Counted from the first letter of the stretch, positions 1 through 8,877 are shown. The stretch is DNA of 13,130 nucleotides from an uncultured Polaromonas sp. (GCA_946479075.1 CAMLDT010000093.1:1-13130), one strand, 5' to 3'. Notes: a model not told the origin generated them from the letters alone. Made by a program: numbers and translations.

Positions 1-245
1 AGGGCCTGCACGCCGCGGTCGATCTGCTCCAGCGCGGGCGTCAGGTAGGTGCGCAGAAGTTCGCCGGACTCGGTCATGCGTATTTTCTTGGCACTGCGGT
101 CAAACAGCTCGACGCCGAGTTCGTCTTCCATCTGCCGGATCTGGTGCGACAGCGTGGACTGGGTGACGTGAAGGCGTTCAGCCGCCCGCGTGAAGTTCAG
201 GGTTTCGGCGATGGCATCGAAATAACGGACGTGGCGAAGTTCCAT
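1..245 (-). CDS. LysR-family transcriptional regulator, N-terminal part (cut by window edge)
   Basis: The reverse complement from the ATG at 245-243 reads 81 codons without a stop and runs off the left edge. It is the DNA-binding end of a LysR-type regulator: a start of the MELRHVRYFDAIAETLNFT type, then a winged helix-turn-helix at about residues 19-50 with AAERLHVTQSTLSHQIRQME followed by LGVELFDR. These are the most conserved positions of the family. The ligand-binding domain lies outside the window. The gene is divergent from the dioxygenase operon with 144 bases between the two starts, the classic layout in which a LysR protein controls the facing catabolic operon and its own gene. I infer that it responds to an aromatic compound or pathway intermediate, but the effector cannot be read from this fragment. 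The family call is secure; the target is inferred from position. Confidence 0.93.
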   Translation of the reverse strand, partial: MELRHVRYFDAIAETLNFTRAAERLHVTQSTLSHQIRQMEDELGVELFDRSAKKIRMTESGELLRTYLTPALEQIDRGVQA

Positions 246-262
246 GAAAGTCCCCGAAATCA

Positions 263-283
263 ATCATTGATGCCATCGATGAT
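263..283. promoter_or_regulatory. Candidate LysR-type operator (interrupted dyad) in the divergent intergenic region
   Basis: The halves ATCATTGAT (263-271) and ATCGATGAT (275-283) are separated by GCC and form an inverted repeat with 8 of 9 positions matching. The dyad contains a T-N11-A pattern (T267, A279), the general signature of LysR-family recognition sites. It lies 18 bases upstream of the regulator start and 107 bases upstream of the dioxygenase start. That fits a site used both for autoregulation and for activation of the operon. No convincing -35/-10 pair for the plus-strand operon could be picked, which is usual for activator-dependent promoters. A weak TAGACT at 326-331 is the best -10 candidate. 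Confidence 0.5.
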
Positions 284-389
284 AACGGTGGAAATTAATC
301 ACTTCCCGGGTGTGGCGTGACATCCTAGACTCGCAAGGCTTTCTTATTGCCACGCCCCCCGGGCACCCCCAGAAACAGGAGACAAAAAC

Positions 390-1283
390 ATGGCGCAACT
401 CGAAGCACAGGACCTGGCACAAGCCGTGGTGGACCGCATGGCGGACTGCCAGGACGCCCGGTTCAAGCAGGTGATGACTTCCCTCGTGAAACACGCGCAC
501 GCTTTTGTGCGGGATGTACAACTCACCCCCGATGAATGGATGACGGCGATCCAGTTCCTCACCGCCACCGGCAAGATGTGTGACGAGAAACGCCAGGAGT
601 TCATCCTGCTGAGCGACACGCTGGGCATCTCGATGCTGGTGGTGGCCATCGAACAGGCCAAAGGCGCTGCGGCGCACAAGGCACGCACCGGCGTCGATGC
701 GCCGACCGAAGCCACGGTGCAGGGCCCGTTTTACTGGGAGGGCGCCCCCGAGCTGCCGCTGGGTGCCGACATCGGCGCCGGCCATCCGGGCGAGCCGTGT
801 TACTACCACGGCCGCGTGACCGACCTTGCCGGCAAACCCATTGCGCACTGCGCCGTGGATGTCTGGTCGGGCGACGGCGAAGGGTTTTACGACATGCAAA
901 AAGGCGAGGACGCAGGCATGTCACTGCGCGCGCGTTTTTACACCGATGCCGACGGCAACTACCGCTTCTGGTCCATCAAGCCCTCGTTTTATCCGGTCCC
1001 GGCCGACGGGCCGGTGGGTGGCATGTTGCACCGCATGGGCCGCCACCCGAACCGTCCCGGTCACATGCACATGATGTTGAGCGCCCCAGGCCACGAAGGT
1101 CTGACCACGCACATTTTTGTTTCGGACAGCCCCTACATCGACTCGGACGCGGTGTTCGGCGTGCGCAACAGCCTGATCGTGGATTTCGACACACATCCGG
1201 CCGGCCAGGCACCCGATGGCCGCACCCTCGATAAAACGTTCTACAGCGCGAAGTACGACTTCCGGCTGGTCGCCAGCGCCTGA
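390..1283 (+). CDS. Intradiol ring-cleavage dioxygenase (catechol/hydroxyquinol 1,2-dioxygenase type)
   Basis: A 297-residue non-haem Fe(III) dioxygenase that would open a 1,2-dihydroxylated aromatic ring between the two hydroxyls to give a muconate-type diacid. The N-terminal helical dimerisation domain of catechol and hydroxyquinol dioxygenases spans about residues 20-100. The catalytic beta domain begins near EATVQGPFY (107-115). The four expected iron ligands are all visible: Tyr167 (GEGFYDM), Tyr201 (SFYPVP), His225 and His227 (RPGHMHMM), with the conserved Arg222. Length matches the 1,2-dioxygenase group rather than the shorter protocatechuate 3,4-dioxygenase chains. DGPVGGMLHRMGRHPNRPGH and the DSDAVFGV segment resemble the hydroxyquinol branch, but substrate cannot be fixed by eye. 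The ATG is preceded by AGGAG (377-381) at good spacing. It is the first gene of the operon; 31 bases separate its stop from the lyase start. No muconate cycloisomerase or maleylacetate reductase is nearby. Confidence 0.92.
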   Translation: MAQLEAQDLAQAVVDRMADCQDARFKQVMTSLVKHAHAFVRDVQLTPDEWMTAIQFLTATGKMCDEKRQEFILLSDTLGISMLVVAIEQAKGAAAHKARTGVDAPTEATVQGPFYWEGAPELPLGADIGAGHPGEPCYYHGRVTDLAGKPIAHCAVDVWSGDGEGFYDMQKGEDAGMSLRARFYTDADGNYRFWSIKPSFYPVPADGPVGGMLHRMGRHPNRPGHMHMMLSAPGHEGLTTHIFVSDSPYIDSDAVFGVRNSLIVDFDTHPAGQAPDGRTLDKTFYSAKYDFRLVASA

Positions 1284-1314
1284 ACCACCTCGCGCACTTT
1301 TACTGGAGAAGCCA

Positions 1315-2118
1315 TTGAAAATCGGCAAGGCCACCGTGCCACGTTCCGCCATCTGCACCTCGAACGAACACACCATCGTCGTTCGCGGTGCTGACCTCGC
1401 GCAAGAACTGATCGGACAGATCAACTTCGGCGACTATTTTTTCCTGCTGGTGACCGGCCGCCGTGCCGATGCCGCGACCAGCGCCGTGCTCAATGCCACG
1501 CTGGTGGCCATTGCCGAACACGGCCTGGTGCCCAGTGTGCAGGCAGCACGCATGACCCTGGCCGCCGCACCCGACGCAATGCAGGGCGCAGTGGCTGCCG
1601 GCATCCTGGGCTCGGGCTCGGTGATTCTGGGTGCTTCCGAAACCGCTGGCCGCCTGTTTCTGGCGGTCGAAAAGGAAGCGGCGAATCACCAGGGCGACGT
1701 CACCGCGGCAGCGCGCGTGGTGGTCGCCGATTTGCGTGCGCGCAAGCAACCGATTGCCGGCTACGGCCATCCTGAACACAAGGCGCTGGACCCGCGGGTC
1801 GGCAAGCTGTTTGAAGTTTCGGCCAAGGCCGGCGGCGGCCAGCGCTACGTGGAGATTGCCCGCGCCATCGAGGCCGTGATCCCCGACGTGGTCGGCAAGG
1901 CGCTCAAGCTGAATGTTTCCGGCGCCATTCCTGCCGTGCTGCTGGGGGTGGACTTTCCCGTGAACGCGCTCAAGGGCGTGCCCATGCTGGCCCGCACGGC
2001 CAGCCTGATTGCCCACCTCAATGAAGAGCTGACCGACCCCATTGGTTTTGCCTTGTCCTACCAGGCGACCCGGGAACTGGAATACACCGGCAACATGCCG
2101 CCGGAGCGCCAGGCATGA
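1315..2118 (+). CDS. Citryl-CoA-lyase-like protein (citrate synthase fold, short form)
   Basis: A 267-residue protein of the citrate synthase / citryl-CoA lyase superfamily, which makes or breaks a bond between an acyl-CoA alpha carbon and a keto group. The TTG at 1315 is chosen because GGAG (1305-1308) sits 6 bases upstream. The upstream in-frame ATG at 1216 would overlap the dioxygenase by 68 bases and add a sequence unlike the family. Superfamily landmarks are EHG (68-70, first catalytic His69), GYGHPEHKALDPR (149-161, second catalytic His152) and TDPIGF near the end. The segment aligning with the NVDF/NVDG motif that carries the catalytic Asp of citrate synthases reads NVSG (200-203), so Ser202 replaces Asp. 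The chain is much shorter than citrate synthase, as in stand-alone lyase-type members. Its stop overlaps the CoA-transferase start (ATGA at 2115-2118). I infer that the transferase makes a CoA ester which this protein cleaves. The exact reaction is unknown. Confidence 0.8.
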   Translation: MKIGKATVPRSAICTSNEHTIVVRGADLAQELIGQINFGDYFFLLVTGRRADAATSAVLNATLVAIAEHGLVPSVQAARMTLAAAPDAMQGAVAAGILGSGSVILGASETAGRLFLAVEKEAANHQGDVTAAARVVVADLRARKQPIAGYGHPEHKALDPRVGKLFEVSAKAGGGQRYVEIARAIEAVIPDVVGKALKLNVSGAIPAVLLGVDFPVNALKGVPMLARTASLIAHLNEELTDPIGFALSYQATRELEYTGNMPPERQA

Positions 2119-3284
2119 GCAAGGTTCTGGCGGGTGTGCGTGTGGTCGAACACGGCACCTTCATCACCGGGCCGGCGGCCTCCATGCTGCTGGCGGATCT
2201 GGGCGCCGATGTGGTCAAGGTTGAACTGCCGGGCACAGGCGATCCGTTTCGCGCCTTCAAGGGCGGCCTCTACAGCCCGCATTTCCAGACCTACAACCGC
2301 AACAAGCGCAGCATCACGCTGAACACCAAGCTGGCGGAAGACCGGGCGCAGTTTGATGAACTCATCAAGGGCGCGGATGTGTACATCCAGAACTTCAGGC
2401 CCGGTGTGGCCGAACAGATCGGTGCAGGGGAGGAACGCCTGCGTGCGCTGAATCCACGGCTGATTTATGCCGCCATCAGTGGTTTCGGTGCGACCGGCCC
2501 CTCGGCGCAGCGTCCGGCCTATGACACGGTCGCCCAGGCGGTCAGCGGCTTTCTGGGGCTGCTGGTGAATCCGAAAGATCCACGCGTTCTTGGCCCGGCC
2601 ATGGCCGATTCGCTGACCGGTTTTTACGCAGCCTACGGCATTCTGGGCGCGCTGCATGAGCGCCACACCACCGGCGTGGGCCGCAAGGTCGAAGTCTCGA
2701 TGTTCGAGGCCATGACGCACTTCAACATCGACGCCTTCCAGCATCTGTTCTCCGAAAACGAAGTGATGGGCCCGTTCAGCCGGCCCAGCGTGTCGCAGTC
2801 CTATGTGATGCAGTGCTCGGACGGCAAGTGGATCGCGCTGCACATGTCCTCGCCGCCGAAGTTTTGGCAGGGCCTGGCGGCCGCGCTGGAAAAGCCGGAC
2901 ATCTTTGATGACGAGCGTTTTGCCACGCGCGAGGCGCGCATTGCCCATCAGGAGGACATGATTGCGGTGCTGGGCCCGATCTTCGCGCAGCATGACCGCG
3001 CTGAATGGTGCCGCCGCCTGGAGGCCCAGGATGTGCCGCATGCGCCCATGTACACCACGGCCGAGGTGCCCGCGGATCCACAGGCGCAGCACCTCCAGCT
3101 GTTCGTCGAAACCGCACATCCGGTCGCGGGCACTTACCGCAGCGTGCGTTCGCCGGTGTCGTTTGATGGTCAGCGCTCGCTCGACATCACGGCGCCGCCC
3201 CTGCTGGGTCAGCACAACGCGGAATTCCGCGACGGCTGGACCCCGCGTGTTCCTTCCACACCTTCACAAGTTACCAACCCATGA
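2115..3284 (+). CDS. Class III (CaiB/BaiF family) CoA-transferase
   Basis: A 389-residue family III CoA-transferase, which moves CoA from a donor thioester such as succinyl- or acetyl-CoA onto a free carboxylic acid in the cytoplasm. The N-terminal segment GVRVVEHGTFITGPAASMLL followed by LADLGADVVKVELP (26-39), NRNKRSITLN (61-70) and NPRLIYAAISGFGATGP (113-129) are typical of the family. Asp165 in GPAMADSLTG occupies the place of the catalytic Asp that forms the mixed anhydride. GRKVEVSMFEAM follows as expected. Length is normal. The ATG overlaps the lyase stop, and the stop overlaps the next ATG (3281-3284), so translation of three genes is coupled. The neighbours imply that the acceptor is a polycarboxylic acid downstream of ring cleavage that is then split by the lyase-like protein. 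Acceptor and donor cannot be told from the sequence. Confidence 0.92.
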   Translation: MSKVLAGVRVVEHGTFITGPAASMLLADLGADVVKVELPGTGDPFRAFKGGLYSPHFQTYNRNKRSITLNTKLAEDRAQFDELIKGADVYIQNFRPGVAEQIGAGEERLRALNPRLIYAAISGFGATGPSAQRPAYDTVAQAVSGFLGLLVNPKDPRVLGPAMADSLTGFYAAYGILGALHERHTTGVGRKVEVSMFEAMTHFNIDAFQHLFSENEVMGPFSRPSVSQSYVMQCSDGKWIALHMSSPPKFWQGLAAALEKPDIFDDERFATREARIAHQEDMIAVLGPIFAQHDRAEWCRRLEAQDVPHAPMYTTAEVPADPQAQHLQLFVETAHPVAGTYRSVRSPVSFDGQRSLDITAPPLLGQHNAEFRDGWTPRVPSTPSQVTNP

Positions 3285-4285
3285 AATCACTTTTTTCCGC
3301 ATCTCACCGTGCCATGGCGCGACGCTCCCTGCTTGCCGCCCTGGCCGCCGCAGCCGTCGGCCTGGCCCCGGCGCTTGCGCAGGCCCAGGATTACCCGTCG
3401 CGGCCTGTCAAGCTGGTGGTGCCGTTTGGCCCGGGCACGACCACCGACATCATTTCGCGCGTGATTGCCGAGGCGCTGGGCAAGCCTTTGGGCCAGACCG
3501 TGGTGGTTGAAAACCGTGCGGGCGCCGGCGGCGTGATCGGCTCTGACCTGGTGGCCAAGTCGCCGGCCGACGGCTACACCATTGTCATGGGCACCGTGGG
3601 CACACACGCCATCAATGCCTCGCTGTACAAGCGGCTGCCTTATGACCCGCTCAAGGACTTTGCGCCTGTGGCTTTCGCCGGCTACACACCGACGCTGCTG
3701 GTGGTGGCTGCCAATTCGCCCCTGAAGTCGGTGAAAGACCTGGCAGCGCAGGCCGCCAGGCCCGGGGGCGTGAGTTTTGCCTCCGCCGGCAACGGCACCT
3801 CGGGCCACCTGGCGGGCGAGCTGCTCAAGGCACGCCTGGGCGGCGAGATGGTGCATGTGCCGTACAAGGAGGGCGGGCTGGCGATGTCCGACGTGATGGC
3901 CGGGCAGGTGCAATTCATGTTCTACCACCCGGCCGCCGTGTTGCCTCAGATCAGGGCAGGCAAGCTGCGCGCGCTGGGCGCTTCCAGCACCAAGCGCAGT
4001 GCCGCGGCGCCCGAGGTGCCTTCCATCAGCGAACAGGTCCCCGGCGAGTTCGACCTGGTGGCGTGGTTCATGTTGTACGCGCCTGCGGCCACGCCGGCGC
4101 CGGTGCTGGCGAAATTGCGTGACGCAGCTGCCCAGGTCATGGCCAACACCGATGTGGTGGCCAAGCTGGGCGCCCAGGGGTTGGAACTGCGCACCATGAA
4201 GCCCGACGAACTGGCGGCATTCGGCCGCGCTGAAATTTCGAAATGGTCCGAGCTGGTCAAACGCTCGGGCGCGCAGATCGACTGA
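3281..4285 (+). CDS. TctC/Bug-family tripartite tricarboxylate transporter substrate-binding protein
   Basis: A 334-residue periplasmic receptor of the Bug (TctC) family, which binds carboxylates in the periplasm. The signal peptide covers about residues 1-35, ending in ALAQA before QDYPSRPVKLVVPFGPG. The mature start YPSRPVKLVVPF with a glycine-rich loop is the standard family opening. VVVENRAGAGGVIGSDLVAK, PADGYT, LPYDPLKDFAPV and HVPYKEGG are further family motifs. The 4-base ATGA overlap supports the start at 3281; Met12 is an alternative that still leaves a full signal peptide. No TctA or TctB membrane subunits occur in the window. The receptor is therefore an orphan here, as most Bug proteins are in Burkholderiales. 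It may deliver to a TctAB encoded elsewhere or act as a sensor. A carboxylate linked to the ring-cleavage pathway is the most natural ligand, by inference from context only. Confidence 0.93.
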   Translation: MKSLFSASHRAMARRSLLAALAAAAVGLAPALAQAQDYPSRPVKLVVPFGPGTTTDIISRVIAEALGKPLGQTVVVENRAGAGGVIGSDLVAKSPADGYTIVMGTVGTHAINASLYKRLPYDPLKDFAPVAFAGYTPTLLVVAANSPLKSVKDLAAQAARPGGVSFASAGNGTSGHLAGELLKARLGGEMVHVPYKEGGLAMSDVMAGQVQFMFYHPAAVLPQIRAGKLRALGASSTKRSAAAPEVPSISEQVPGEFDLVAWFMLYAPAATPAPVLAKLRDAAAQVMANTDVVAKLGAQGLELRTMKPDELAAFGRAEISKWSELVKRSGAQID

Positions 4286-4356
4286 ACCTGCGACTGAGCT
4301 TGCCCTCGCACCCCGTTTTTCCGCGACCTTTCCATAAATCAACAGGAGACAACACC

Positions 4357-5556
4357 ATGAAGTTCTTGAAGGCACTGTTAGGCACCGTCGCCGCGAGCGC
4401 GGCACTTCTGGCCGGCTTGCCGGCCGCGGCGCAAGCACCCGCGCCGCTGCGCATCGGCAGCACGCTGGCACTGACCGGACCGCTGGCCACCACGGCGCTG
4501 ACGCACAAGCTGGTCGGCGAAATTTACGTGGAGCAGCTCAATGCCAAAGGCGGTCTGCTGGGCCGCAAGGTCGAGTGGATCGTCAAGGACGACCAGTCCA
4601 AGCCGGAACTGGCACGGACGCTGTACGAGCAACTGGTGACTTCGGACAAGGTGGACCTGCTGATGGGCCCTTACGCCACCGGGGCGATTCTGTCGGCCAT
4701 GGGCGTCGCGCAACGCTACAACAAGGTGCTGGTGCACCACACCTTCGGCATCCCCTCATTGTCCAAGTACGACATGGCTTTTCCGGCCTGGTCGCTGGGC
4801 TCTGACCCCGGCACCACGGTGCCGAATTCGGTGTTTGATGCGCTGGCCGCCTCGCCCAAGCCACCGAAAACCGTGGCTTTTGTCACCAGCAAGTTCCCCT
4901 CCATCCACTTCATGTCGCTGGGCGCGCGGGAAGTCGCCAAAAAGCGCGGCCTGCAGGAAGTGCTGTTCCTTGAATGGGACTTCGGCAACCGCGACTTCGG
5001 ACCGATTGCCGCGCGTGTGAAGGACGCCAAACCGGACCTGGTCTGGATCGGTGACATTGGCCTGGAAGGCAACATGCTGCTCGACGCGATGAAAAAGATT
5101 GACTACGCGCCGCCCATCCATTTCCACACCTATCCCGCACCTGGCCCCATGACCAAGTCGCCCGATGGCAAAAACGCGCTGTCGTTGACGATTTTTGAAG
5201 AGCACGCACCGTTTACGTCCAATCCCGTGGCGGCTGAATTCGTCAAGCTGTTCAACGAACGTGCGACCAAGGCCAACCTGCCTGACACCTCGGTGGAGGT
5301 GCAGGCGGCAGCCTCCTACTCGGCATGGCAGATCCTCGAAGCCGGCGTGCGTGGCGCCAACAGCTTCGACGACAAGGCGATTGCTGTCTGGCTGCGCAAG
5401 AACCGCGTGGATACCATCCACGGCCGCCTGCGCTTTGACGGTCCCGGCAACTACGGCGACGACCTGATGAAGATCAAGCAGGTGCAAAACGGCAAGTGGG
5501 TGGTGGTGCACCCCGCCCAGTTCGCACCGCCGGGCGTGAAGCTCCAGGTCAACTGA
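4357..5556 (+). CDS. ABC transporter substrate-binding protein, Liv/aromatic-acid type
   Basis: A 399-residue periplasmic binding protein of the type I fold used by branched-chain amino acid and aromatic acid importers. The signal peptide spans about residues 1-27 (AAAQA then PAPLRIG). The mature part opens with LRIGSTLALTGPLATTA, continues with VEQLNAKGGLLGRKVEWIV and DDQSKPELA, and has LLMGPYATG, the usual ligand-lobe landmarks. The ATG at 4357 is preceded by AGGAGA (4344-4349). An in-frame ATG at 4243 lies inside the TctC gene and would not give a signal peptide. The gene follows TctC after 71 bases and precedes LivH by 14 bases. Given the dioxygenase upstream, an aromatic acid or ring-cleavage carboxylate is a better guess than leucine, but ligand residues cannot be assigned by eye. 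Confidence 0.92.
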   Translation: MKFLKALLGTVAASAALLAGLPAAAQAPAPLRIGSTLALTGPLATTALTHKLVGEIYVEQLNAKGGLLGRKVEWIVKDDQSKPELARTLYEQLVTSDKVDLLMGPYATGAILSAMGVAQRYNKVLVHHTFGIPSLSKYDMAFPAWSLGSDPGTTVPNSVFDALAASPKPPKTVAFVTSKFPSIHFMSLGAREVAKKRGLQEVLFLEWDFGNRDFGPIAARVKDAKPDLVWIGDIGLEGNMLLDAMKKIDYAPPIHFHTYPAPGPMTKSPDGKNALSLTIFEEHAPFTSNPVAAEFVKLFNERATKANLPDTSVEVQAAASYSAWQILEAGVRGANSFDDKAIAVWLRKNRVDTIHGRLRFDGPGNYGDDLMKIKQVQNGKWVVVHPAQFAPPGVKLQVN

Positions 5557-5570
5557 CGCAGCGAGCCACC

Positions 5571-6428
5571 ATGAGTTTCCCGAGTTTCAACCTGCTCGCC
5601 CAGTCCATCCTCTCGGGGATTTTCATCGGTGGCCTCTACGGCCTGATTGGTCTGGGACTGGGCCTGACCTGGGGAATGCTGCGCCAGATCAACCTGGCCC
5701 ACTTTGGCCTGGTGTTCCTGGCCGCCTACATGAGTTACCACATGGCCACGGTGTGGCATGTGGATCCGCTGCTGAGCCTGCTGATCCTGCCGCCGCTGTT
5801 TTTTGTGTTCGGTGTCGGCATGCAGTGGGTGTTGTCGCGTTTTGCGATCTCGCCGTTCAATTCGCTGCTGGTCACCTTTGGCATCACGGTGGTGATGGAA
5901 AGCATCATCCAGGCGGTCTGGACGGCGGATTTTCGCCGTCTGGAATCGCATTACAACGACCAGAAGTTCACCATCGGCTCGCTGTATATCCCGGTGCCTG
6001 AACTGGTGACGCTGCTGATTGCGGTGAGCCTGTCGCTGCTGATCTGGGCCGCCATGCGTTACACCGATCTCGGCAAGGCGCTGCGGGCCATGGCGGAGGA
6101 CGGGCCGATTGCCTCGGCCTTCGGCATCAACCAGAAAGGCATGTCGCTGATGCTGGCAGGCATCTGTGCGGCGCTTGCCGCGGTGGCCGGCATTTGCCTG
6201 GCCCTGACCTTCACCCTCACACCCTCGCAGATCTTTGCCTGGGTGGGTGTGATTTTTGCGGCGGTCATGCTCGGTGGCCTGGGCAGTGCGCTCGGGCCGC
6301 TGGTGGCCGGCATCATCATCGGCGTGAGCGAGGCCGTCACCATGGCCGTGGCCGCGCCTTCGTGGGCGCCCATCGTCTCGTTCTCGCTGCTGATCGTGAT
6401 GCTGCTGTTTCGTCCAGGAAAACTGTAG
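5571..6428 (+). CDS. ABC transporter permease, LivH family
   Basis: A 285-residue inner-membrane permease with about eight hydrophobic segments. SGIFIGGLYGLIGLGLGLTWGMLRQINLAHFGLVFLAAY near the N terminus carries the LivH signature in which the first helices are followed by the N-x-AHG-like loop (here NLAHFG). The cytoplasmic coupling segment TDLGKALRAMAEDGPIASAFGIN (about 163-185) contacts the ATPases in this family. The chain ends in RPGKL, a variant of the family RPxGLFG ending. The ATG at 5571 starts 14 bases after the binding-protein stop; the longer in-frame ORF would overlap that gene. The ribosome binding site is weak (GCGAG), so expression may depend on translational coupling. It would pair with the LivM half of the next gene to form the channel. 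Confidence 0.92.
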   Translation: MSFPSFNLLAQSILSGIFIGGLYGLIGLGLGLTWGMLRQINLAHFGLVFLAAYMSYHMATVWHVDPLLSLLILPPLFFVFGVGMQWVLSRFAISPFNSLLVTFGITVVMESIIQAVWTADFRRLESHYNDQKFTIGSLYIPVPELVTLLIAVSLSLLIWAAMRYTDLGKALRAMAEDGPIASAFGINQKGMSLMLAGICAALAAVAGICLALTFTLTPSQIFAWVGVIFAAVMLGGLGSALGPLVAGIIIGVSEAVTMAVAAPSWAPIVSFSLLIVMLLFRPGKL

Positions 6429-6430
6429 TC

Positions 6431-8147
6431 ATGAACAAAACCATCATCGGCATCCTCGGTGCAGGCGTGCTGCTGGCCAGCGTGCCCTGGCTGGGCCTGC
6501 CGTCTTTCTACGAGTCCTTCCTCTACCTGATCTGCCACTGGATGATCCTGGCGCTGTCCTGGAACATCCTGTCGGGTTATTCGGGCTACTTCTCCTTCGG
6601 TCACGGTGCTTTTTTCGGCATCGGCATGTACACCTCGGCAGGGCTGTCGGCCAACCTCAACTGGCCCTTCCTCTGGACCCTGCCGATGGCGGCGCTGCTG
6701 GCGGCGCTGCTGGGCATGGCGCTGGGAGCCGTGGTGTTCCGCGTCAAGTCGGTGCGGGGTGAGCTGTTCGCCCTGCTCACGCTGGCCATCACCTTTGTGG
6801 TCGGCACCATCGTGCTCAATACCCGCATCGACGGCGGCCCCGGCATTTACCTCAATGCGGTGGCCGTGCCTGCGCTGGGGCCGACGGCGTCTTCATCGAT
6901 CTATCTGATGGCACTGATAGGCGCGGTGGGCACCATGCTGGTCTCTTACCGCATTCACGCCTCGCGGCTGGGGCTGGGCCTCTTCGCCATCCATGACGAC
7001 GAGGACGTGGCCGAGGTCATGGGGGTGCCGACCTTTCGCTACAAGCTGCTGGCCTTTGGCATCTCCTGCGCGCTCGCTGGCCTGGCCGGTGGCATCCACG
7101 CGCTGTTTGTCTCTTACGTCACGGCGGGTGAAACCTTCACCATCGTGGTGCCGCTGACCGTGGTGTTGATGAGCGTGCTGGGCGGAACGCGCCACTGGGC
7201 CGGCCCGGCGGTGGGCGCGGTCGCCATCACCTGCCTGATGTATTTCTTCACGGCGGGCAACCACCCCATCGCCGGCAAGGCAGCGGTCGGTGTGATCCTG
7301 GTGCTGGTGATCCTGTTCATGCCCAACGGCATCCTCGGCTACTTCCTCAAGCGCACGGCCGGCAAGCGGTCGGTGCCGCCGGTGCTGGCAGCAGGCCCAG
7401 CCGACACCGCAGCGCCGCCGTCCTCCGGCAAGGTGCTGCTGGACGTGCGCGAACTGTCGAAGGCGTTTCGCGGCGTGCAGGCGCTGGACGGCGTGACGCT
7501 GCAAGTCCATGAGGGTGAAATCCTCGGCCTGCTGGGGCCCAACGGCTCTGGCAAATCCACCTTCATCAATGTCGTGAGCGGGCACTTTCCGGCCACCGGC
7601 GGGCAGATGTTCTTCGAGGGCCGCCAACTGGCGGGCCTGGAAGCGCACAGCATTGCCCAGGCCGGTATTGCGCGCACCTACCAGATCCCGCGGCCGTTTG
7701 CGCACCTGACGGTGCTGCAGAACGTCTCGCTGGTGGCGATGTTCGGCGGCGCCGCGCTGAACCAGGAGCAGGCCACGGCCGAGGCCTGGAAATGGCTGGA
7801 ATTCACCGGCCTGCAGGACAAGGCCGATGCCCTGCCCGACGACCTGAACCTGCACCAGCGCAAGTTCCTGGAGCTGACCCGTGCGCTGGCTTCGCGCCCG
7901 CGCCTGGTGCTGCTTGACGAGGTCCTGTCGGGCCTCACCCCGGGCGAGATCAACGAAGCGATTGCGCTGATCCGCAAGATCCGCGACCGCGGCGCCACCA
8001 TCGTGTTTGTCGAACATGTGATGCGCGCGGTGATGGCGCTGGCCGACCGCGTGGCGGTGCTCAACCACGGCAAGCTCATTGCGGTCGGGCCGGCGCAGGA
8101 AGTCATGCAAAACGCCGACGTGGTCAGCGCCTACCTGGGGACCCCCC

Positions 8148-8155
<8 letters not shown>
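6431..8155 (+). CDS. Fused ABC permease (LivM) and ATP-binding protein (LivG)
   Basis: One uninterrupted 574-residue frame joins two usually separate subunits. Residues 1 to about 306 are a LivM permease: several membrane helices, SGYSGYFSFGHGAFFGIGMY (48-67), a TRIDGGPGIY loop (131-140), the coupling region HDDEDVAEVMGV, and the C-terminal FMPNGILGYF. A Pro/Ala-rich linker (about 307-334) leads to a LivG ATPase. This has Walker A GPNGSGKST (369-377), Q-loop Gln418 (RTYQIPRPF), Walker B RLVLLDE (Asp496, Glu497) and switch His529 (FVEHVM). The ABC signature place reads LNLHQ (472-476) instead of LSxGQ, so the usual glycine is absent. The ATG at 6431 lies 2 bases after the LivH stop, with AGGA at 6416-6419; an in-frame start near 6194 lies within LivH. 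A GTG at 7433 could in principle start LivG alone but lacks a clear ribosome site. Its 3' end overlaps LivF by 8 bases. Confidence 0.93.
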
Positions 8156-8864
<709 letters not shown>

Positions 8865-8877
8865 CCACAAGGCGACG

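Noticed and set aside
2058..3215. Long minus-strand open frame across the CoA-transferase
   Set aside because: It is an antisense shadow of a gene with clear family motifs, with no ribosome site or recognisable domain.
3314..3385. Twin-arginine (Tat) signal in the TctC protein (ARRSLL)
   Set aside because: The full S/T-RR-x-F-L-K pattern is absent and the h-region is strongly hydrophobic, so an ordinary Sec signal is more likely.
4289..4320. Weak hairpin (TGCGA with TCGCA, 12-base loop) and TTTTT between TctC and the ABC binding-protein gene
   Set aside because: The stem is only 5 bp, the loop is large, and CCCCG separates the stem from the T run. It could attenuate slightly but does not support a terminator call.
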